A model generated the notes under the pieces. It ran no database searches. It was not told where the DNA came from and saw only the letters and a program-made list of their open reading frames with translations. The position numbers and the translations under genes were made by a program. A stretch of DNA of 43,827 nucleotides. It comes from Fidelibacterota bacterium TCS56. GTDB taxonomy: Bacteria; Fidelibacterota; Marinisomatia; Marinisomatales; TCS56. The DNA lies in the NCBI GenBank assembly GCA_001577055.1, contig LSCG01000004.1, positions 1 through 43,827 of the forward strand. Reading direction: 5' to 3'. The number at the start of each line of letters is the position of its first letter. Position 1 is the first letter of the stretch. Shown piece after piece: positions 19,085 through 28,343 of this stretch.

Positions 19085-19498
19085 TTGAGTGCGAATATGG
19101 TTGCCGATAAGGAAAAAAGGAAAATGCGAGTCTTTATTGCCGATGATTCAGATTTGCTGCGTGAGCGCCTGATTGGCCTCATTACTGAGATTCCCGGTGT
19201 CATGATTAGTGGTCAGGCTGATAATGTCGGTGACGCTATAAGCGCCATTCAGATTGAAAAGCCGGAAGTAATTATCCTTGATATTAGAATGCCGGGCGGT
19301 AGCGGGATTGATGTGTTAAAGACGGTCAAGTCCGATCTCCCCGCCTCGGTGGTTATCGTTCTTACCAATTATTCTTATTCCCAGTATCGCAAGATTTGTC
19401 TGGATGCCGGCGCCGATTATTTTTTTGAGAAAACCAGTGAATTTGATCGTATTCCCGCCATTCTGAACGAGCTGCGCCTACCCATCGCCGAATCTTGA
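19085..19498 (+). CDS. Stand-alone receiver-domain response regulator
   Basis: VFIADDSDLLRERL, VIILDIRMPGGSGID, VIVLTNYSY, FFEKTSEFD; no output domain. Confidence 0.9.
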   Translation: MSANMVADKEKRKMRVFIADDSDLLRERLIGLITEIPGVMISGQADNVGDAISAIQIEKPEVIILDIRMPGGSGIDVLKTVKSDLPASVVIVLTNYSYSQYRKICLDAGADYFFEKTSEFDRIPAILNELRLPIAES

Positions 19499-20305
19499 AT
19501 TGACCTGGTTTTCCCGCTCCAGCTCTTCTTGAAGTATATTGTGCAGTAACCCGTTGGATGCTAAAATCTGATCATCGAAGATGGAATAGGCACTGCCATC
19601 GAATCGGGAGATACAGCCACCGGCTTCCGTAACCAGCAATAATCCTGCTGCCGTATCCCAGGGATGGAGATCGTACTCCCAGAAACCATCTGCCTTGCCA
19701 CTGGCTACGTGGGCCAAATCAACGGCAGCGGCTCCCAGCCGGCGAACGCCCTGAGTAATGTCTGTCAGGTGTTTAAAAAGGCCCATATTCTTTTCCCATT
19801 TCCGGCCATGGTGGTAGCCAAAACCAGTTACCAGCAGTGATTTCCTCATTTCGGTGGTCCGTGAAACGCTAATAGACTGGCCGTTACAAAAAGCGCCTTT
19901 CCCGACACTGGCGGTATAAGTGTTGCCGGCCGGTAGTTCAACGATTACCGCTACCACCGGTTGGCGTTGGAAAAATATGCCGATCGAAACCGCATACGAA
20001 GGGTAGCCATGGACAAAATTAGTGGTCCCGTCCAGCGGATCGATGACCCACAGATAATCTGACTTCAAGGCACTCCAGCCGCTTTCTTCCGCCAGAATTT
20101 GATGATGGGGATATACAGTCCTGATTCGATCAGTGATAATTTGTTCGGAATTATGATCGACTTCGGTAACCAGGTCGGTTGCGCCTTTGTAATCTATCTC
20201 AAGTACTTTATCGCTGCTTCTACGAATATATTCGGCCGCTGTTTCTCCCGCTTGAACGGCCGTCCGTTCTAATTCCGTCAGGATAGCCGGGTCACAATCA
20301 ATCAT
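19478..20305 (-). CDS. suhB: Inositol monophosphatase family protein (SuhB-like)
   Basis: ILAEESGW, WVIDPLDGTTNFVHGYPSYAVSIG, WDTAAGLLLVTEAGG. ATG at 20305 preferred over the extended track start at 20344. Confidence 0.93.
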   Translation of the reverse strand: MIDCDPAILTELERTAVQAGETAAEYIRRSSDKVLEIDYKGATDLVTEVDHNSEQIITDRIRTVYPHHQILAEESGWSALKSDYLWVIDPLDGTTNFVHGYPSYAVSIGIFFQRQPVVAVIVELPAGNTYTASVGKGAFCNGQSISVSRTTEMRKSLLVTGFGYHHGRKWEKNMGLFKHLTDITQGVRRLGAAAVDLAHVASGKADGFWEYDLHPWDTAAGLLLVTEAGGCISRFDGSAYSIFDDQILASNGLLHNILQEELERENQVNSRFGDG

Positions 20306-21905
20306 TATAGGTTTTTTTAATGTAAGGCTGGTGATCCCGGGCAAAATACGATTTGCTCATCTTTCGCAGTGCGCCGGCCAGCAGGATGATTGATATCAAA
20401 TTGGGAAAGGTCATAAATCCCAGGGCCGCATCGCCGAAAGCCCAGGCCGCCTCCAGCGGAATAATCGCCCCGAGAAAAATAAAGACCACGTACACCCAGC
20501 GATAAGGCAGGATGGCCTTATTCCCGAACAGATATTCGGAGGCGCGGTCACCGTAAAACGACCAACTGATAGCAGTGGAAATGGCAAACAACAGCACCGA
20601 AATTGTTACGATTTTATCACCACCAGGAAACAGCCAGGCCAGACCTGATTCAAAAGCCATCGAGGTTAGCAGGCTGCCATTGAGTAATTCGGTGGTGAAA
20701 TTTGGATCGATTCGATTGACATAGAAGGCTGTATGCTTCCAGGCGCCGGTGGTTAAAATCGTCAGGCCGGTGAGCGTACAGATCGTAATCGTATCGATAA
20801 ACGGTCCCAGCATAGCAACCGTCCCTTCACGAACCGGGTGTTTTGTCTTCGCGGTGGAATGGGCGATGGCAGCGCTGCCCTGACCGGCTTCATTGGAATA
20901 TAATCCTCTTTTGATTCCCCAGAGCATCGTGTTCATGAACACCAGAAAAGCACCACTGCCTACACCGGCAATCTCGGCCGGCGGATTAAAGGCCCAACGG
21001 AATATCATTCCCAGACTGGTGCCTAAAGCTCCCAGATGTGACAGTACAATTAAAAGCGTGGCCGATACGTAAACCAGCGCCATAAACGGAGCCAGGATAC
21101 CGGTTACATGACCGATCCGCCGGATACCGCCGATAATTACCATGGCCACCAGCACCGCCATGATAATACCATTGATCACCTGCTGGACGGATAGTGCGAA
21201 TCCGTCGAATAACTGGTGCTTTAAAGTCAGGAAATGGGTGGTTCCCACAATTTGCGAAACTTCAGAATATACCTGGTCCGAAACAGTGAATGACTGCACG
21301 GCATTGCCGGTGGCAAATGAACAAATGATGGCAAAAGCAGCAAAAGCCACCGCCAGCCAGCGCCATTGCCGGCCCAGGCCATGTTCGATCGTGTACATGG
21401 GGCCGCCGGCTGTGGCCCCATCAGGGCGTATTTCCCGATATTTCATGGACAGGGTACATTCAGCGTATTTCAGGGTTGTGCCGAAAAAGGCTGTTATCCA
21501 CATCCAGAAAATGGCGCCCGGACCACCGTAGTAAATGGCAGTGGCCACCCCGGCGATATTGCCGATGCCGACCGTGGCCGAAAGGGCGGTTGTTAAGGCA
21601 CGGAAATGATTGAGGTCCCCGGCGTCTTGGGGATCATCATAAACACCCATGGTAACTTTAACACCATGCCAGAAATGGCGGATTTGGGGAAAGCCCAGTT
21701 TTACCGTAACAAAAACCCCGGTACCCACCAGAACCAGTACCATGAGCGGGATGGCGCCCAGTGGTAAATCTTCACTGGGGAAATTCTTGATAAAATCGAA
21801 ATTGCCCGGGAATGACCACACCGCCTCAAAGGGGCCGATGCCCAGTATAATTAAGATAGTGGCAATAATCCCAAATGCAATCAGTCCGGCGGTGGCGCGA
21901 TTCAT
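20298..21905 (-). CDS. Sodium:alanine symporter (AGCS) family protein
   Basis: Polytopic; VGIGNIAGVATAIYYGGPGAIFWMWITAFFG, GLYSNEAGQGSAAIAHSTAKTKHPVREG. Confidence 0.95.
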   Translation of the reverse strand: MNRATAGLIAFGIIATILIILGIGPFEAVWSFPGNFDFIKNFPSEDLPLGAIPLMVLVLVGTGVFVTVKLGFPQIRHFWHGVKVTMGVYDDPQDAGDLNHFRALTTALSATVGIGNIAGVATAIYYGGPGAIFWMWITAFFGTTLKYAECTLSMKYREIRPDGATAGGPMYTIEHGLGRQWRWLAVAFAAFAIICSFATGNAVQSFTVSDQVYSEVSQIVGTTHFLTLKHQLFDGFALSVQQVINGIIMAVLVAMVIIGGIRRIGHVTGILAPFMALVYVSATLLIVLSHLGALGTSLGMIFRWAFNPPAEIAGVGSGAFLVFMNTMLWGIKRGLYSNEAGQGSAAIAHSTAKTKHPVREGTVAMLGPFIDTITICTLTGLTILTTGAWKHTAFYVNRIDPNFTTELLNGSLLTSMAFESGLAWLFPGGDKIVTISVLLFAISTAISWSFYGDRASEYLFGNKAILPYRWVYVVFIFLGAIIPLEAAWAFGDAALGFMTFPNLISIILLAGALRKMSKSYFARDHQPYIKKTYND

Positions 21906-22027
21906 CTTGACCCCTCAAATATGGTTTTAAGTGAGCGACAAATTATAATTTCTGTTTTACCAGACAAAACAGAAAAAGGCCCAAAACTGTAATTTGATAC
22001 TTTGTAATTATTAATGCAAATTATGCT

Positions 22028-24514
22028 ATGATTTCTAATCGAATATATACGTACTATAGGACATATCCGGCGGTATTCCTGGCAGGCTGTCTGATTATCG
22101 GAATTCTTATCGGTCGAAATATTAATTCAATTATACCGGCATTTATGCTGATGTTAATCTGCGGACTGTTGTTGATTGTCGCAGGTCGCCCCGCATTGAC
22201 CTGGTGGCTGGTCCTGGTGATTGGCTGCGGTTGGTTAGGCAGCGGGTTAGACATGATCGAGAGGAGGGCAAAAAGTAAGGCGATTCACCATTTCCAGCGT
22301 AACCAGGTTCGATATCGCGGGGTGGTAAACCATGTTAGTTCAAGTAGTGACCGGCAGCGGATAGAGATGATTAATTTGTCACTCGTGGCGAACGGGCAGC
22401 GATATACCGGTGCTGCTAAATTTCTGGTTTACCTCGAGGAAAACTTACCGGTGGCGATCGGAGATACCGTCAGCGGCTCTGGTCGGTTTTATGAATTAGC
22501 CGGGAAGCGTAATCCCGGTGACTTTGATTTCAGAAGCTACTACCAGCGGCAAAATATCTTCGGGCGGATCTATCAGGGGAATAAAACAAATCCAGTGATT
22601 TATCCGGACAGTAGTGTTTCGGCGCGGCGAACCTTGGATAATATCCGGCAGGCGATTCGTCTGATGATTGATCGTCAGGCAGGTGGCCAGGCCGGCGGAT
22701 TGGTCAACGCCCTGATTCTGGGAGACAAATCAGGCATCGATCCGGATACAAGGGACGCTTTCATTATCTCCGGTGTTGTGCACGTACTGGCGGTGTCAGG
22801 CTTGCATGTGGGGTATGTTTTATTGATTTTTACTGCCATCGGGGGAGACAAATCAGGCATCGATCCGGATACGCGGGACGCCTTTATTGTCTCCGGTGTT
22901 GTACATGTGCTGGCGGTGTCAGGATTGCATGTCGGATACGTATTACTGATATTTACCGCCCTCGGCCGCATACTACGTCTTCCCTGGGGCTGGGATAAGC
23001 TGATGGTAATATTAGCCTTGATGGCCTTTGCCACCCTCACCGGCGGCAAACCCAGTGTGGTTCGCGCAACTCTGATGGCAGCGGTCTATGTTCTAGCCCC
23101 GCTGGTCAACCGCAATTCCAATTTGGCTAATATTATCGCGGTCTCCGCTCTGGTTTTGTTGTTGATTAAACCGGATTATATCGTTGATCCCGGGTTTCTG
23201 CTAAGCTTCACTGCCGTTATCTCGATTGTCATCTTCTATAACCTGTTCAATAATCTATTGCCGCTCAATTGGCGCGTGAATGAAATTAAGAACCCTGGAC
23301 TTAAAACGCTTTGGGGATTGACACTGGTTTCATTAAGCGCCCAGTTAGGCACGCTTCCATTGACAATTATGTATTTTCAAAGGATTCCGGTGATTGCCTT
23401 ACTGGCCAACCTGATGGTGGTGCCGCTGGTGGGAGTGCTGGTAGCCTGTGGTTTCCTGTTATTGCTGGTCGGGTGGTTCCCATTGATCGGGTTTATCGTC
23501 GGCAGTGCGGCTAAACTGGTGGCAGAGACCATAATTATCCTGACCAGCGGACTGGCACGGATACCCAACGCCTCACTTAATTTCACGCAACCGGACTGGC
23601 TTGATCTCACCGTATATCTGGCACTCGTCTCGATTCTGTTCCTGATCAAATATCAAAAATTCAGCAAAGTGCTCATCATTAGCCTGGTAACCGCAAATTT
23701 AGTTGTCTGGCAATGGGCCGTTGAGCGCGATACCATGGATCTGGTTTTTATGGATGTGGGTCAGGGAGATGCCTGTTTAATTGTGACTCCCGATCATCAG
23801 GCTGTGCTGATAGATGCAGGAGAGAAAAACTATAGGGTTGATATGGGATCCAGGGTGGTTTTACCGGTATTGCGGCAGTTATCGGTGGAAAGAATCAAAT
23901 ACCTGGTGATGACCCATCCCCACAGTGATCATATCGGCGGTGTGACGTCGGTATTAAATGAGGTCTCGGTGGATACCATCTGGGATACAACGATAGATCA
24001 TCATTCGCAAATGTACGATGATATCAAAACGCAACTGCAGGTGAACGAAACTGCTTTAATCCATCCATTTGCCGGTGATACTCGCTGGTTGTTTCCAGCC
24101 CTGCATTTAGCCGTGCTGCTGCCAGACAGCGCGTATTTCAATCATTTGAAAAGTATCAATAATCGCAGCATCATTATTAAACTTATTTACGGAACTTGCA
24201 GTTTCCTGTTAATGGCCGATCTGGAACAGGAGGGTGAGGAGATTCTGTGCAGCCTGGGCGGGGGACTTAAAGCGGATATATTGAAAGCCGGTCATCACGG
24301 ATCAATCACCAGCACCCGGCCACGGTTTTTAGATCTGGTCGATCCTGAAATTGCTGTTATCTCTGTCGGAACGGGGAATAAGTTTCAACATCCATCGGCA
24401 ACCGTTATCAGCAGATTAACTGCGGCCGGTGTTCAACTTCACCGTACTGACCGGCAGCAGGCTTTGTGGCTCAGATCGGATGGCAGAAAAATATGGAAAA
24501 TGAACTGGAAATAA
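22028..24514 (+). CDS. comEC: ComEC/Rec2 DNA-internalisation protein with internal 41-aa tandem duplication
   Basis: Competence domain HVLAVSGLHVG (twice) plus C-terminal metallo-beta-lactamase-like DVGQGDACLIVTPD...THPHSDHIGG...LKAGHHGS. Confidence 0.94.
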   Translation: MISNRIYTYYRTYPAVFLAGCLIIGILIGRNINSIIPAFMLMLICGLLLIVAGRPALTWWLVLVIGCGWLGSGLDMIERRAKSKAIHHFQRNQVRYRGVVNHVSSSSDRQRIEMINLSLVANGQRYTGAAKFLVYLEENLPVAIGDTVSGSGRFYELAGKRNPGDFDFRSYYQRQNIFGRIYQGNKTNPVIYPDSSVSARRTLDNIRQAIRLMIDRQAGGQAGGLVNALILGDKSGIDPDTRDAFIISGVVHVLAVSGLHVGYVLLIFTAIGGDKSGIDPDTRDAFIVSGVVHVLAVSGLHVGYVLLIFTALGRILRLPWGWDKLMVILALMAFATLTGGKPSVVRATLMAAVYVLAPLVNRNSNLANIIAVSALVLLLIKPDYIVDPGFLLSFTAVISIVIFYNLFNNLLPLNWRVNEIKNPGLKTLWGLTLVSLSAQLGTLPLTIMYFQRIPVIALLANLMVVPLVGVLVACGFLLLLVGWFPLIGFIVGSAAKLVAETIIILTSGLARIPNASLNFTQPDWLDLTVYLALVSILFLIKYQKFSKVLIISLVTANLVVWQWAVERDTMDLVFMDVGQGDACLIVTPDHQAVLIDAGEKNYRVDMGSRVVLPVLRQLSVERIKYLVMTHPHSDHIGGVTSVLNEVSVDTIWDTTIDHHSQMYDDIKTQLQVNETALIHPFAGDTRWLFPALHLAVLLPDSAYFNHLKSINNRSIIIKLIYGTCSFLLMADLEQEGEEILCSLGGGLKADILKAGHHGSITSTRPRFLDLVDPEIAVISVGTGNKFQHPSATVISRLTAAGVQLHRTDRQQALWLRSDGRKIWKMNWK
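22721..22966 (+). repeat. In-frame direct tandem repeat, two 123-nt copies (22721-22843 and 22844-22966) within comEC
   Basis: Hand alignment: 18 mismatches in 123 nt; first 29 nt identical; 16 of 18 differing codons synonymous. Confidence 0.97.
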
Positions 24515-25437
24515 TTGCGGGCGTGGATGAAGCCGGACGGGGTCCGCTGGCCGGGCCGGTGACGGCTGCGGCGGTGATCCTGCCAGAAGAATACGATTTG
24601 CCTGGACTTAACGATTCCAAAAAATTAACCACAAGGCGCCGCAATATTCTCTACGATCAAATCAAAAACTGCGCCATTGGTGTCGCTGTCGGCTGGGTCG
24701 AACCGGGGGAAATTGATCAAATAAATATTCTGAATGCCACCTTTAAGGCCATGAAGATCGCCTTGGGAAATTTACCGGTGACTCCAGATCGCGCCTTGAT
24801 TGATGGCGTCCCACTACCCACCCAGTTTATTCCCAATGAAGGCATCGTTAAAGGCGACGAGCAGATTGATTGCATCAAAGCCGCCTCGATTGTGGCCAAG
24901 GTGGAGCGTGATCGATACATGCAGCAGATGGAAGTTGTTTTCTCCGGGTATGACTTCGCTTCCAACAAAGGATATGGAACCGCGCGCCACCTGGAAGCAT
25001 TAGCAGAAAATATGGCCTGCCCAATTCATCGTCAGAGTTTTAATCCGGTTGCCAAGTACTATCCTACCGTAAATAGTCTCAGAAAATCCAATCGTCTGGG
25101 GTGGTGGGGTGAAAGGCTGGCCTGTCTTCACATCAATCGCCGGGGTGGCAAAATCCTGCAGACAAATTGTAATTGTCCGCCTTTTGGTGAGATTGATATC
25201 GTAGCTCAATGGGAGAATGAACGGGTCTTCACCGAGGTAAAAACCATAGCCAAATCTCAAATGGGTACTCCGGAGGAGAAAATCCAGAGAAGTAAGTTGG
25301 AGAAACTGCAACGTGCGATTGATAGGTATTGCCAGGAGAATGATTATCAGGGCGATATACGCCTGGATGCCTGCATTGTTAGAATCGACCGTGATGCGGC
25401 TCATCTTAAGTATTACCCGGGACTGTGGCTGGATTAG
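24493..25437 (+). CDS. rnhB: Ribonuclease HII fused to YraN/UPF0102 nuclease-like domain
   Basis: N-term IIAGVDEAGRGPLAGPVTAAAVIL ... KAASIVAKVERD; C-term WWGERLACLHINRRGGKILQTNCNCPPFGEIDIVAQWENERVFTEVKT (YraN). ATG at 24493 overlaps the comEC 3' end. Confidence 0.93.
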   Translation: MENELEIIAGVDEAGRGPLAGPVTAAAVILPEEYDLPGLNDSKKLTTRRRNILYDQIKNCAIGVAVGWVEPGEIDQINILNATFKAMKIALGNLPVTPDRALIDGVPLPTQFIPNEGIVKGDEQIDCIKAASIVAKVERDRYMQQMEVVFSGYDFASNKGYGTARHLEALAENMACPIHRQSFNPVAKYYPTVNSLRKSNRLGWWGERLACLHINRRGGKILQTNCNCPPFGEIDIVAQWENERVFTEVKTIAKSQMGTPEEKIQRSKLEKLQRAIDRYCQENDYQGDIRLDACIVRIDRDAAHLKYYPGLWLD

Positions 25438-25482
25438 AAAAAATGGTATAGCGTTGAAATTGAATGGTCTAAATTTGACGAT

Positions 25483-26457
25483 ATGAATAATAAAGTAATT
25501 CGCGAAATCAAGTCAATCGGCATCATAATTGTAATTGCCTTCACGCTGAAGGCCACGATTATCGAGGCCTATATCGTACCTACCGGCAGCATGGAAAACA
25601 CGATCATGACCGGTGATTTTTTAATCGGATCGAAATTTGTTTACGGAATGCGCACTCCGGATTGGCTTGGGATTCCCTATACCGATATCGGCATTCCTTT
25701 GCCCTATATCCAGTTTCCTGAATTTCGCGAACCACGACCCGGTGATGTGATAATTTTTAAGTATCCACGGGATATTTTCCAAAAATATGTCAAACGCTGT
25801 GTTGCCGGTCCTGGCGATACGGTGGAGGTGCGCGATAAACTGTTATACGTGAACAGGGAGGAGTTTATACTGCCACCGGATGGAAAATACCTGGCGCCGG
25901 CCCTCTCAGCCGATTTTCGTCAGCCGGGTATATTTTTGCACGATCAGGGTAATCGTGATTATTTCAAGCCCTTGCGAATACCCGCCCAAGGTGATATAAT
26001 TCCTATTAACGAAAACACTGACTGGGAATATCTGCTTCCCATCCTGCTGCTGGACGACCATCGAGTCACGGTGAAAAAAGGCGATATGGAATATGAGTTT
26101 ACCATGTTTGAGCCCCAGGATGTTATCCGGCGTAAAAAACGGACGTCACCCCAGGAAATACTGGCGGAATATTTTCCTCAGGGCAAAAAACTGACGCCGT
26201 GGTCAGTCAAATACGATCCTTCCGTGGTAGCCGCCATATTGATTGACGGAAAGCCGGTAAACGAAATCTCGTCCTATGCGGTGGAACAGGATTACTACTG
26301 GATGATGGGCGACAACCGTGACGACAGTGCTGATTCACGTTTCTGGGGTTTTGTGCCCCGTAAATATGTTTTAGGCGAAGCAGTTTTCTCCTATATGTCC
26401 ATTGATTTCAATACCTGGTTACCCAGATTAAATCGAATAGGAACGATAATTCATTAA
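25483..26457 (+). CDS. lepB: Signal peptidase I
   Basis: VPTGSMENTIMTGDFLIGSKF, KYVKRCVAGPGD, YWMMGDNRDDSADSRFWGFVPRKYVLGEA. Confidence 0.96.
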   Translation: MNNKVIREIKSIGIIIVIAFTLKATIIEAYIVPTGSMENTIMTGDFLIGSKFVYGMRTPDWLGIPYTDIGIPLPYIQFPEFREPRPGDVIIFKYPRDIFQKYVKRCVAGPGDTVEVRDKLLYVNREEFILPPDGKYLAPALSADFRQPGIFLHDQGNRDYFKPLRIPAQGDIIPINENTDWEYLLPILLLDDHRVTVKKGDMEYEFTMFEPQDVIRRKKRTSPQEILAEYFPQGKKLTPWSVKYDPSVVAAILIDGKPVNEISSYAVEQDYYWMMGDNRDDSADSRFWGFVPRKYVLGEAVFSYMSIDFNTWLPRLNRIGTIIH

Positions 26458-26557
26458 CTTGTTTGGACTTGCGTCTCTTAAGATAGCGCTGTATTTTGCC
26501 CTGTTTATCGGGCTAAATTTCCCTTAACAAGAATTATCGGAATCGAGGAGTATCCGT

Positions 26558-27448
26558 ATGCGAAAGACCACTATCGTGTTGACCTTTATCCTGGTTGCGG
26601 CCCATGCCCAGGAATTAGCCGATTCGGCCCAGGTAACCACCCCTGCCGATTCCGTTCAGTTGGCTGTTGATTCCGTCGCTGTAGCGCCAGACACAAATGT
26701 CGTTGTGCAAATGGACTCGGCTGCCGTGGGCGATTCGCTGGCTGTCCAGTCGGATTCGGATACTACCGCGATTTTGACCGAAGCCGGTGAAACGGACACG
26801 GTGGTCGCAGGCGAAGCGGCGCTGGTTCCTGAAATCATGCTCCATGATTCAATTCTGGCAATAATAAAATCTCCCGGGGGAAATGTACCTCCTGAATTGA
26901 GTTACGGGTACAAAGGATATCAGTGGGGCAGTACCAGCAATCAGATTCCGCGATTGGAATTTGCAGACTCCGTCCTGCAGTATGACACTACGATGCTGAG
27001 TTTATTGGCTACCCTCGGTCTTGATAATGTTCAAATGTCTTATTTCTATGCCGACAGCGGATTCTGGAAAATGGAAATTGTGTATCGTAACCTTGGATTT
27101 GATGTGGATTCACAGATTGATCAATTTTTAAGAATTGAAAAGAGCATCAGCGAGATATATGGTGTGCCGGCCAATACCAACCAGATTTTCAGTGGTCCGT
27201 CACCGTCATATAATGACCCACTGGATGTCAATTTTGCCCGGGTATTCTACCGCTCATCCTGGGTGCCGATCCCGGCGCGGATTGAGTTGCTGCTAACCAG
27301 TAATTTGGAACAAACCGCCATGGCCCTGCCGGTGTTTAGCGGTGATTTCAGTACTTTGCGCCTGGTGTATTATAATCCTGATTATCTCTACCATGATCCC
27401 GATTATCGCCAGGCCCGGGAAGTACCCAGTATTTTCGAAATATACTAG
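26558..27448 (+). CDS. Hypothetical exported protein with Asp/Ser/Val-rich N-terminal region
   Basis: Signal peptide MRKTTIVLTFILVAAHA, low-complexity segment, then a conserved-looking domain (YGYKGYQWGSTSNQIPRLEF). Confidence 0.75.
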   Translation: MRKTTIVLTFILVAAHAQELADSAQVTTPADSVQLAVDSVAVAPDTNVVVQMDSAAVGDSLAVQSDSDTTAILTEAGETDTVVAGEAALVPEIMLHDSILAIIKSPGGNVPPELSYGYKGYQWGSTSNQIPRLEFADSVLQYDTTMLSLLATLGLDNVQMSYFYADSGFWKMEIVYRNLGFDVDSQIDQFLRIEKSISEIYGVPANTNQIFSGPSPSYNDPLDVNFARVFYRSSWVPIPARIELLLTSNLEQTAMALPVFSGDFSTLRLVYYNPDYLYHDPDYRQAREVPSIFEIY

Positions 27449-27450
27449 TT

Positions 27451-27897
27451 ATGCGGATTAATCCCGCCTTCTTCGGTGCGGTAATATTGTCAATCCAGTT
27501 TTCGTCTTGTCCGGAGCCAACCCGCATGGCCTGGCAGTTTGAATTTAACCAGCCCAAAGCCCGGGCATTCGCCCAATGCAGGACGGTGCTGGAAGATAAC
27601 GGCTACGATATTGAGGTCTATGCACCGGAAAGCTATTTCATTGTTACGACCGAGCGCAGCGATCACCATTTGCTGCAGAAATTTGATTACGCCCTGGTAC
27701 TGGTTTTCAATGACCGCTTGGATATTTATATCACAGCCAGCAAATATGTTTATAAACGTGGTTCTCAGTTGGCCTTACTGGGGCGTGAGATGTTGAATCA
27801 GGAAGCGGCTGATCGCCTACCTTATCGCCTGCAACGAAAAATTATCGAGCCGCTGCAATTATCCTTACAGGAATATCAAATTCTGCCAGTGCAATGA
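27451..27897 (+). CDS. Hypothetical protein, possible lipoprotein/exported
   Basis: 148-aa ORF just downstream of 26558-27448; hydrophobic N-terminus FFGAVILSIQFSSC. Confidence 0.65.
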   Translation: MRINPAFFGAVILSIQFSSCPEPTRMAWQFEFNQPKARAFAQCRTVLEDNGYDIEVYAPESYFIVTTERSDHHLLQKFDYALVLVFNDRLDIYITASKYVYKRGSQLALLGREMLNQEAADRLPYRLQRKIIEPLQLSLQEYQILPVQ

Positions 27898-27998
27898 ATT
27901 TTGTGGGAAAACCGTGCATAGGGGCTGATTTATCCCGCAGGCATAATTAAATTAGATTTCAATTTTCACGCTTCCATAGGTAAACTCGAGTCAAGAAA

Positions 27999-28322
27999 AT
28001 GGCACTTGATTTTCAAACAGAGACCGGCCGCAAGGATTATCTGATCGAAAAATTAGATGATCTGACGGACGGTATAAATGCCACTTACGGCAAATCATTA
28101 TTAGACGAATTAGTAAATCGTCTCGAAAACACTGTGCAAGATTTTAATGATGAAGTCACTGAATTGATGGGACAATTAAAAGAAAACATGGCCCGCAAAC
28201 AGCAGATGCTTCACAATATTAAATCCGTAAAACCTGAACCTGAATCACCAACTCCCGTTGAACCTGCAAGCTCCGATTCCAATTTGAGTGAATGGGAGAA
28301 ACGCCTGGAGAATTTGGGATAA
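27999..28322 (+). CDS. Hypothetical coiled-coil protein with C-terminal EWEKRLE motif (paralogue of 3382-3756)
   Basis: YGKSLLDELVNRLENTVQDFNDEVTELM ... LSEWEKRLENLG. Confidence 0.75.
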   Translation: MALDFQTETGRKDYLIEKLDDLTDGINATYGKSLLDELVNRLENTVQDFNDEVTELMGQLKENMARKQQMLHNIKSVKPEPESPTPVEPASSDSNLSEWEKRLENLG

Positions 28323-28343
28323 TAACTACCTACAGGGGATAAC

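Noticed and set aside
26486-26525. Possible terminator after lepB (GCCCTGTTTATCGGGC)
   Set aside because: Stem is only 4 bp with a weak T-tract; not strong enough to report.
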